The notes beneath the pieces are model-generated. The model was not told the origin of the DNA and searched no databases. It worked only from the letters and a program-made list of their open reading frames with translations. Shown here in pieces: positions 1-5,913 of a DNA stretch of 22,372 nt. Where the stretch lies: contig CAYPEK010000071.1 of assembly GCA_964409645.1 (NCBI GenBank), positions 1 to 22,372 of the forward strand, written 5' to 3'. The stretch is from CAYPEK01 sp964409645 (GTDB lineage: Bacteria; UBP15; UBA6099). Within the stretch, counting starts at the first letter, position 1; every line of letters starts with the position of its first letter. Position numbers and translations under genes: made by a program.

Positions 1-1135
1 AAATAATATCCATTATTTCGGCGGCGACACGCTCCGCGCTGAAATTCGTCTCCGCACGCCTCCGTCCCGCAGCACCGAACCGTTCGCGCCGTTCCGGATC
101 GTTCATCAGCGCCGACATCATGTGAGCCAGCCCCGGCGTATCGCCCGGAAGGAAAAACAACCCTGTCGCACCTCCGACAACTATCTCCAGCGGCCCGCCA
201 AGCGCGCTTGCCAGAACCGGTTTGCCGAGCAGCATCGCCTCGACAATCCCGCGGCCGAACGGCTCCGCCCGCACAGACGGATGTACGTAAACATCGAACG
301 CATTTATGACGTCGTAAATATCCCGCCTGAAACCTGTGAAAATCACCCTGTCCGCGATTCCTTCTTTACGCACGAGTTCTTCGAGCTCGTCACGATACGC
401 CTCGTCGCCATATATAGGCGCACCAGCTATCACAAATCGCGCGAGCGGTTGCTTTACGGCGACAAGCGCCGCCGCGCGGATGAATATGTGCAGCCCCTTC
501 CAGCTTTCGAGCCGCCCCGCCGTGCCCGCCACTATGTCGTCCACGCCGATTCCCAGTTCCGCGCGCACTTCCGCCGCGGGCCGCGACGACTTAACTTCCT
601 CCGAAGGCAAACCGTTCAATACAATTCTGCGCCCGTCGTGTTTCACAAACTGTTTCGCCGTAAACGCCGAGTTGCAGATGACCGTTCCTGCGGTAAACTG
701 CGCCATCTTCGCAAAAAACATCCGTTGCAGGCGGCTCGCGTGATAGTCGCGGAAATGCCAGATCACATGCTTCCGCGCGCGGCGGCCGGCGAGACCGCCC
801 AATATGTGCGCTTTCGACGAATTCGTATAAACAACATCGAACCGGCCGGATTTTATCAGCGCTTCGAGTTCCGCGATCACCGGCTTCGATTCGTTGTACA
901 GTTCGGTTGCTAGGGATATTCCGCCCGATAGAATCCCAAGTTCCGATCGCTTAACCTTTAACACGTCCTGCGGCGCGGATATTATATGCGCCGGTACGCC
1001 GAGCGACGCCGCATCCTTCACGACAGGCCCGTCCGATAAACTCACCAGTTCCGGCAGCACCCGCGCACGGTCGAGCCGGACAAAAAGTTCGAGCAGGCTC
1101 AACTCCGCGCCGCCGTATTCCGCCGCGTGCGTCAC
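1..1135 (-). CDS. Glycosyltransferase family 4 (GT-B), C-terminus cut by window edge
   Basis: The reading frame is open to the left edge and gives about 378 residues. The N-terminus, VTHAAEYGGAELSLLELF, is the nucleotide-sugar GT-B opening seen in GT4 enzymes. The second half carries AGTAGRLESWKGLHIFI and then the family EX7E signature as EPFGRGIVEAM, followed by GKPVLAS and GGPLEIV. GT4 enzymes transfer sugars from nucleotide donors to lipid or glycan acceptors, usually at the inner face of the membrane; the acceptor here cannot be told. The only canonical start is GTG at 1135-1133, with AAGGA 8 nt upstream. That start cuts into the first beta strand, because the in-frame codons before it read PVRTLF, and a GAGGT lies 6 nt before an ATC at 1159-1157. 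The true start may therefore be upstream and non-canonical. It lies 24-48 nt downstream of the PHP gene and is probably co-transcribed with it. Only the extreme C-terminus is missing. No signal peptide is seen. Confidence 0.88.
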   Translation of the reverse strand, partial: MTHAAEYGGAELSLLELFVRLDRARVLPELVSLSDGPVVKDAASLGVPAHIISAPQDVLKVKRSELGILSGGISLATELYNESKPVIAELEALIKSGRFDVVYTNSSKAHILGGLAGRRARKHVIWHFRDYHASRLQRMFFAKMAQFTAGTVICNSAFTAKQFVKHDGRRIVLNGLPSEEVKSSRPAAEVRAELGIGVDDIVAGTAGRLESWKGLHIFIRAAALVAVKQPLARFVIAGAPIYGDEAYRDELEELVRKEGIADRVIFTGFRRDIYDVINAFDVYVHPSVRAEPFGRGIVEAMLLGKPVLASALGGPLEIVVGGATGLFFLPGDTPGLAHMMSALMNDPERRERFGAAGRRRAETNFSAERVAAEIMDII

Positions 1136-1183
1136 GAATAATGTCCTTACCGGTTCGATTGATCTACCTCGATATTAAACTTA

Positions 1184-2386
1184 TCAGCGGACGTAAATCG
1201 AGTTAGAATAAATCCACTGCACATACTTCTTACCACGTTGCTTTTCAGCTTCAACGCGATAGATGCCCTTCTCCTTCAAATCGACCTTAAGCGTGCCGCC
1301 CGACTCTTCCTTGAAAAGCTCACCGTCCTTGAAAAGCTTTATCTTCGCCTCCGACGGGACACTTATTTCTATCGTTGAGGGCGTTTTCGGATCGAGATTG
1401 TATTCGTCGCCCATTATCGCCGTATTCTTCCCGTCCGTCGCAATGAAATAAAACCCGCGGCAGTCGCCGAGAAAATCGAAACAGATATAACCGTGCCCGG
1501 CGCGAATCTCGCGATAGATATCTTCTTTAGTAAGTTCCATAAGAAACAAGTGTGTCGATACAAGCCCGTAGCTGCGTTCGTACGAGTCAAGCTGCACACC
1601 CGCGTAAATCACGTTTTCGTGCGAGTCGTTCGCGGCGACGATCGACGCGCGGCGTTTCTTCAACGCTTCTTCCCACGCCTTGAAATAAACAACCGGCCTA
1701 TCGAGTATGCTCTGCCAAACCTTGTCCGGATTTTTTTCGAGCTGCGGAATCAGCGCCATCGTCTTGTCTATCTTTCCGTCAAGCAGCGCGTCATAGTGCG
1801 TGTTATACAGTTCCATTGCGTCCCAATCGTCCACCGACCAGTCCGTGTGTTCCTCGATGTGCCCGAGAATCGCGAGGCCGCCCTGCCTGTGTACCTCATC
1901 GACAACATCCCGCAGGCTCCCCGACTGAACCGTCTTTTCCAAGTTGATTCCCAACACCACGCCGCCGGATTTAAGATTGATCTCCTGACCCGGCATGAAA
2001 AGAATTCCGCCGTGCATTCCCCTCAGACCATGAATGACCGAATAATCAGCCGGATGGTCCGTCATCAGCATGAAGTTTATTCCCTTCGTCTGCGCCGCCT
2101 GAATAATCCGCGACACCGATCCGTTGCTGTCGTGCGAGAGATATGAGTGAGCGTGAATCACACCCTTGAAATCGCCGTATCCCATCGCCTCTATCGGCGA
2201 CTTGATGCCGGGTTGCGCGCCGACCGGGCCTATTTCGGGATTAGTCGAAGGCGGAATGCCCTTCGGCGGCGACGCAGGCTGCTCCGCCGCGAACGCACAC
2301 ACGCAAAACGAAAGCGCGCATGCAAAAAACACGGCAAGCCCAAGCTTACCGGCCTGTCTCCTTACAGCACTACATTTACCCTTCAT
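1184..2386 (-). CDS. Secreted PHP-domain metallohydrolase (CehA/McbA-like)
   Basis: The product is 400 aa. Residues 1-33 form a signal peptide: a basic n-region, a hydrophobic LAVFFACALSFCVCAF core, then cleavage near AFA-AEQ. A Pro-rich linker leads to a PHP fold with all metal motifs: H78-x-H80 with S84-H85-D86, TDH at 109-111, E135, GH at 175-176 and NDSH at 253-256. PHP proteins bind two or three metal ions and hydrolyse phosphoesters or, in the CehA/McbA group, carbamate esters. An export signal suggests a periplasmic or extracellular substrate, which I cannot identify. The last 75 or so residues look like a beta-sandwich (KTPSTIEISVP...IYSNSIYVR), common as a C-terminal add-on in this group. 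The start is supported by GGGAGG 5 nt upstream of the ATG. It heads a minus-strand pair with the glycosyltransferase and is divergent from the amylase gene, sharing an AT-rich 180-bp gap. Confidence 0.85.
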   Translation of the reverse strand: MKGKCSAVRRQAGKLGLAVFFACALSFCVCAFAAEQPASPPKGIPPSTNPEIGPVGAQPGIKSPIEAMGYGDFKGVIHAHSYLSHDSNGSVSRIIQAAQTKGINFMLMTDHPADYSVIHGLRGMHGGILFMPGQEINLKSGGVVLGINLEKTVQSGSLRDVVDEVHRQGGLAILGHIEEHTDWSVDDWDAMELYNTHYDALLDGKIDKTMALIPQLEKNPDKVWQSILDRPVVYFKAWEEALKKRRASIVAANDSHENVIYAGVQLDSYERSYGLVSTHLFLMELTKEDIYREIRAGHGYICFDFLGDCRGFYFIATDGKNTAIMGDEYNLDPKTPSTIEISVPSEAKIKLFKDGELFKEESGGTLKVDLKEKGIYRVEAEKQRGKKYVQWIYSNSIYVR

Positions 2387-2541
2387 TCCGCCCTCCCGAA
2401 AAAATTTGTTTCTTTATTTCGTTATTATTAATACAAACACCCCACAATTCAATATTCATAGATGTTTCAAAACCAGCTTCGTTACAAATTTGGTCCTAAT
2501 AATAAATAAAAAATGATAAAAATACCGACCTTGTTCCGGAG

Positions 2542-2550
2542 TGGTATAAT
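2542..2550 (+). promoter_or_regulatory. Extended -10 promoter for the amylase gene
   Basis: TGGTATAAT is a perfect TGn-TATAAT extended -10. No good -35 lies 16-18 bp upstream, which is typical of extended -10 promoters. A start site about 7 nt downstream (near 2557) would leave only about 14 nt of leader, nearly all of it the ribosome-binding site at 2559-2567 (GAGGTGATC, nine bases complementary to the 16S rRNA 3' end). The rest of the gap (2387-2541) is very AT-rich and must also hold the divergent PHP promoter, which I could not place convincingly. Confidence 0.7.
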
Positions 2551-2570
2551 ACTCTTAAGAGGTGATCCCC

Positions 2571-4508
2571 ATGTCAGAGTACAAACCGCCTGATAAACTC
2601 ATGAGTGTAAAACAGTTGGATTTCGATTCGCTGACAAAACGCATCTATCATCCGTCCCCACCCGCATGGGAAGACCTCGTACTTTACTTCCTGCTGCTCG
2701 ACAGGTTCTCGAACGGCGGTGAGAATGGCGGCTACCGCGACACTGCCGGTAAACCGGCTTCAAAAGGCGGCATTACCCTGTTCAACTCCGCAAAGGACAA
2801 AAACAACGCCGTCATGTCGGCGCAAGATGCAAGAGCATGGTGGGAAGCAGGCAATATGTGGCAAGGCGGCACGCTCAAAGGCTTGCAAGATAAGATCGGC
2901 TATCTGCGCAGCCTCGGTATCACCGCGCTTTGGATTAGCCCCATCTTCAAACAAAGGCGCGGCTCGGATTCTTATCATGGTTACGCAATACAGGACTTTC
3001 TTGATGTCGATCCGCACTTCGGCACACGCGAAGACCTCCGCAGTCTTATTGACACAGCCCACGAAAACGGAATCTATATCGTCCTCGACGTTATAATGAA
3101 CCATACCGGAGACGTGTTCGAATACGCCGAAGATCGCAGCCGCCCTTGGGCGTGGGGCCGCAGACCGGACGGCAGCGAATACTACGATCCGGTCTGGGAC
3201 GGCACGCCTTACCCCGTTCGAGGATTCCGTGACGCATCCGGCGCAGCTACGATACCGTTCGGCCATGTTGACATTGCGCAACAACCCGGCACATGGCCCG
3301 ACGGAGCGATATGGCCTTCCGAGCTCCAAGCGGCGGACACATTCACCCGCAAGGGGCGCATCAGCAACTGGGACTACAACCCGGAGTTTATGGAAGGCGA
3401 TTTTTTCAATCTGAAAGACATTTTCCTCGGACGCGACTACGGCGAAGCATTCGTCCCGTCCACCGCGCTCGACACATTGTGCGAATGCCTTAAGTTCTGG
3501 ATCGCTTACGCCGATATCGACGGTTTCCGCATAGACACAGTGAAGCACATGGAGCCCGGAGCGGTACGCTGGTTTTCCGGCGTGATCGACGAGTTCACGC
3601 AGGGAATCGGCAAAGAGAATTTCTACCTGATCGGAGAGATCACAGGCGGCCGCGAATATGCGTTCGAAAAAATGCAGTCGGTCGGCATCGACGCCGCGCT
3701 CGGCATCGACGAGGTGCCGGCATATCTCGAATACATGGTGAAAGGCTGGGAGGAACCGCGAAAGTATTTCGACCTGTTCAGAAATATCAAGGAGCTGAAA
3801 CACAACACGCACACTTGGTTTAAAAGCACGGTAGTGACAATGTTCGACGACCACGATCAGGTCGGCGCGTCGCCGAAAAAGCGATTCTGCGCGGATGAAG
3901 ATGCGTGGCGCGTGGTGGTCAACGGCGTTGCGCTGAACGCCCTCACACTCGGTATTCCCTGCATCTACTACGGCACCGAGCAAGGCTTCAACGGAAGCGG
4001 CGGCGACGAGCGGGCAATGCGCGAGACAATGTTCGGAGGCACGTTCGGTTCGTTCGGCAGCCGAGATCGACACTTCTTCAATGAGAACAATTGGATTTAC
4101 CGCGCAATCTCTGACTTGCTCGCGTTACGCACGCGAGAAATTTCGCTGCGACGCGGGCGTCAGTATCTCCGTAAAATCTCCGGCGACGGACGCTCATTCG
4201 ATTTCCCCGCACGATACGAAGGACGCATGAACACTGTCATTGCATGGTCACGCATGTTTCAGAACCAGCCGGAAATCATCTGCGCTATCAATACGGACTA
4301 TTGGAACTGGACCGAGACATGGGTTACTATAGATGCGGGAACTCACAGCGTAGGCGACCGGCTTAAATGCCTCTATGCGTTTCAACCGCCCGATCCCGGG
4401 TCGGAAACGCCGCCGAAGCTCGACATAGCGCCCGTGGAGACCGTGCAACTAAACGGCCTCTCCGTCCGTCTCCGGGTTCCGCCCGCAGGGATAGTGATCT
4501 TTAAATAA
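2571..4508 (+). CDS. GH13 alpha-amylase family enzyme, cytoplasmic
   Basis: The product is 645 aa. The ATG at 2571 sits 8 nt after the GAGG core of a strong ribosome-binding site; an upstream GTG at 2562 lies inside that site and is rejected. The four GH13 signature regions of the (beta/alpha)8 barrel are present: D173-VIMNH (region I), GFRID322TVKH with the nucleophile Asp322 (II), LIGE356ITG with the acid/base Glu356 (III), and FDDHD429 (IV). In region IV, Asp427 stands where most members have Asn. The barrel also shows ALWISPIF, SYHGYAIQDF and LGIPCIYYGTEQGF; a beta domain forms the C-terminus. Long insertions at about 55-105 and 185-280 are usual for domain B and loop extensions. There is no signal peptide, so it probably acts on intracellular alpha-glucans or oligosaccharides. 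GH13 specificity (amylase, glucosidase, transferase) cannot be read safely from motifs. The NTF2-like gene follows 20 nt downstream. Confidence 0.93.
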   Translation: MSEYKPPDKLMSVKQLDFDSLTKRIYHPSPPAWEDLVLYFLLLDRFSNGGENGGYRDTAGKPASKGGITLFNSAKDKNNAVMSAQDARAWWEAGNMWQGGTLKGLQDKIGYLRSLGITALWISPIFKQRRGSDSYHGYAIQDFLDVDPHFGTREDLRSLIDTAHENGIYIVLDVIMNHTGDVFEYAEDRSRPWAWGRRPDGSEYYDPVWDGTPYPVRGFRDASGAATIPFGHVDIAQQPGTWPDGAIWPSELQAADTFTRKGRISNWDYNPEFMEGDFFNLKDIFLGRDYGEAFVPSTALDTLCECLKFWIAYADIDGFRIDTVKHMEPGAVRWFSGVIDEFTQGIGKENFYLIGEITGGREYAFEKMQSVGIDAALGIDEVPAYLEYMVKGWEEPRKYFDLFRNIKELKHNTHTWFKSTVVTMFDDHDQVGASPKKRFCADEDAWRVVVNGVALNALTLGIPCIYYGTEQGFNGSGGDERAMRETMFGGTFGSFGSRDRHFFNENNWIYRAISDLLALRTREISLRRGRQYLRKISGDGRSFDFPARYEGRMNTVIAWSRMFQNQPEIICAINTDYWNWTETWVTIDAGTHSVGDRLKCLYAFQPPDPGSETPPKLDIAPVETVQLNGLSVRLRVPPAGIVIFK

Positions 4509-4528
4509 AGATGAATAGAGGTTTAAAT

Positions 4529-4924
4529 ATGATGACGAGAGAACAAGCAAGAGAGTTCGCCGCCGAGTGGCTTCCTGCGTGGACCGGCAACGACCCGGAG
4601 AAACTCACGTCGTTTTACTCGGACGATGCGATCTATCTCGATCCGGGCATCCCCGGCGGAGTAAAAGGCAAACAACAGCTCCTCGACTATTTCAGACGCT
4701 TACTCGCCCAGAATCCGGATTGGGTATGGACGCAGATCGAAGGCATTCCGATGGAGGGCGGTTTTCTCAATAAATGGCACGCAAAAATTCCGGTCGGCCC
4801 CAAAGCCCTCGAATTCGTGGGAGTCTGCTTCGTGCAGTTCGACGATGCCGGCAAAATAAAACGGAACGAAGTTTACTTCGACCGCACCCCGCTGATTGCG
4901 GAAATAATGAAACTCAGAAAATAA
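4529..4924 (+). CDS. SnoaL/NTF2-like small protein
   Basis: The product is 131 aa. The fold signature is FAAEWLPAWTGNDPEKLTSFYSDDAIYLDPG near the N-terminus, then GKQQLLDYFRRLL and a C-terminal sheet with FVQFDDAGKIKRNEVYFD. This is the cone-shaped alpha+beta barrel of the NTF2 superfamily (SnoaL-like, DUF4440-like), about 130 aa as usual. Members are cyclases, isomerases or simple ligand binders, so no reaction can be assigned. AGAGG at 4517-4521 lies 7 nt before the ATG at 4529, so this start is preferred over an in-frame ATG at 4511 that has no ribosome-binding site. It follows the amylase stop by 20 nt with no terminator between them, so the two are probably co-transcribed. It converges on the SRPBCC gene with only 18 bp between the stops. 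Confidence 0.78.
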   Translation: MMTREQAREFAAEWLPAWTGNDPEKLTSFYSDDAIYLDPGIPGGVKGKQQLLDYFRRLLAQNPDWVWTQIEGIPMEGGFLNKWHAKIPVGPKALEFVGVCFVQFDDAGKIKRNEVYFDRTPLIAEIMKLRK

Positions 4925-4942
4925 GTTACGTGGCGATGCTTT

Positions 4943-5485
4943 TCAGCTACTCTTTTTTCTCTCGGCGGCGATGAACTTGCCCACCGCGTCGAACACGCCC
5001 CTCAGGTTTGGCTGTATGTAGGAGCCGATCATCTTTTCGATCACCGGAGAAGCCGAACGGCACACGAATAACGGGAACGGCGGGAAACTCGTAATGTTGA
5101 CATTGAAAACTCCGCTGCAGGTAGCGCGGCATTTCGAGTCACCGCTCGGTTCGAACCTCCACACTCCCTCGCACTTCACAAACTTGCGAAAATAATACGG
5201 TTTAATCACCCAGCGGCACTCGAGAGCCTTCAGGTCCCAGTCCTCCCAATCCTCCCAACTTAACATTTCCGGTTTCAATATACTACGGATGATATCCGGA
5301 ATCTGACCGAGCCCGTGCCACTGCACACGCAGCTTCGTCATATTATCATCGACGTCCTCGCGGGACATTATCACCACTTTTTGCAGGTTCGGGCAGAACT
5401 TGACGTATTCGAGCATGCGATCGCGAAACGTCAGGTAAACATCCTCCGCGGAATATGGGAATTCGTACTTTACGTCGATCTTCAT
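4943..5485 (-). CDS. SRPBCC / DUF2505-like hydrophobic-ligand-binding protein
   Basis: The product is 180 aa. It opens MKIDVKYEFPYSAEDVYLTFRDRMLEYVKFCPN, the first strand and helices of a START/Bet v1-like helix-grip fold. A run of beta strands follows, ending in a long C-terminal helix (SPVIEKMIGSYIQPNLRGVFDAVGKFIAAE). Such proteins bind lipids or other hydrophobic ligands in a central cavity; the ligand is unknown. No signal peptide or membrane segment is seen. An in-frame TTG at 5509 would add MGCERRRR, but the ATG at 5485 starts exactly at the fold and has AAAGG upstream, so I prefer it. Residues 84-91 or so read WEDWEDWD, from a small 9-bp tandem repeat in the DNA. It lies 48 nt after the MazG-like gene on the same strand and is probably in its operon. 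The DUF2505-like protein at 14882-15367 is a likely distant relative. Confidence 0.72.
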   Translation of the reverse strand: MKIDVKYEFPYSAEDVYLTFRDRMLEYVKFCPNLQKVVIMSREDVDDNMTKLRVQWHGLGQIPDIIRSILKPEMLSWEDWEDWDLKALECRWVIKPYYFRKFVKCEGVWRFEPSGDSKCRATCSGVFNVNITSFPPFPLFVCRSASPVIEKMIGSYIQPNLRGVFDAVGKFIAAERKKSS

Positions 5486-5533
5486 TCTCCGCCGCCTTTC
5501 GCAACCCAATTTATATTCATGTAAAAATCATTT

Positions 5534-5839
5534 TCAGTCGATCGTTTCGCCCTTTGGCTCGGCACATGCGCACGGCGTCTTGCCGCACTTGGGGCAGCCG
5601 TCTGCATACTTACCGACAGCCTTTTCAATATCCACTCCGCAAAGAGTAGCGAGGCTCACAAGCCACGCGAGCACATCGGAAAACTCCTCCTCCATCTGCT
5701 CACGGCTTCCCCGGCGAATCGCCCTCGACAACTCGCCGACTTCCTCCACAAACCATCCGAAAGTACCCTGAACTCCCCTCGCTCCGTCTTTGTCGATGTA
5801 TATGTCTTCGATCTTTTTTTGAAATTCGCTTATACGCAT
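5534..5839 (-). CDS. MazG-like nucleotide pyrophosphohydrolase with Cys-rich tail
   Basis: The product is 101 aa, a single MazG-type all-alpha NTP pyrophosphohydrolase domain. The metal-binding motifs are E32-E33-x-x-E36 and E52-x-x-D55 (EEFSDVLAWL). These enzymes hydrolyse nucleoside triphosphates, often non-canonical ones, to the monophosphate and pyrophosphate, and serve as cytoplasmic house-cleaning enzymes. After the domain comes GCPKCGKTPCAC (Cys82, 85, 90, 92), a compact four-cysteine knuckle likely to bind zinc or an Fe-S cluster. The upstream ribosome-binding site is weak (GGGATG). It sits between the large membrane protein gene upstream and the SRPBCC gene downstream, all on the minus strand, with no terminator seen. 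The substrate cannot be told. Confidence 0.85.
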   Translation of the reverse strand: MRISEFQKKIEDIYIDKDGARGVQGTFGWFVEEVGELSRAIRRGSREQMEEEFSDVLAWLVSLATLCGVDIEKAVGKYADGCPKCGKTPCACAEPKGETID

Positions 5840-5884
5840 CTTACATCCCGTTTCATGTATTATTGATTATTATTTATCTTCTAT

Positions 5885-5906
5885 TGCCTTCTTCCGACTG
5901 CCTTCT
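5885..5906. repeat. Short direct repeat TGCCTTCT, 14-bp period
   Basis: TGCCTTCT occurs at 5885-5892 and 5899-5906, inside the 74-bp gap between the membrane protein stop and the MazG-like start. The stretch between and just after is similarly C/T-rich on the plus strand. It may be simple-sequence slippage or a remnant of a longer repeat. No coding role is seen. Confidence 0.4.
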
Positions 5907-5913
5907 GCCTGCT

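Noticed and set aside
122..913. 263-aa plus-strand frame opposite the glycosyltransferase
   Set aside because: It is Arg-rich, without any domain, and opposite a clear GT4 enzyme.
2402..2506. Inverted pairs AAATTTGT/ACAAATTT and TTATTATTA/TAATAATAA in the gap before the amylase gene
   Set aside because: The words are short and low-complexity in very AT-rich DNA, about 80 bp apart; likely chance.
2760..4073. 437-aa open frame antisense to the amylase gene
   Set aside because: The amylase frame has every catalytic motif. The antisense frame is a Cys/His/Val-rich shadow caused by codon bias, and has no ribosome-binding site.
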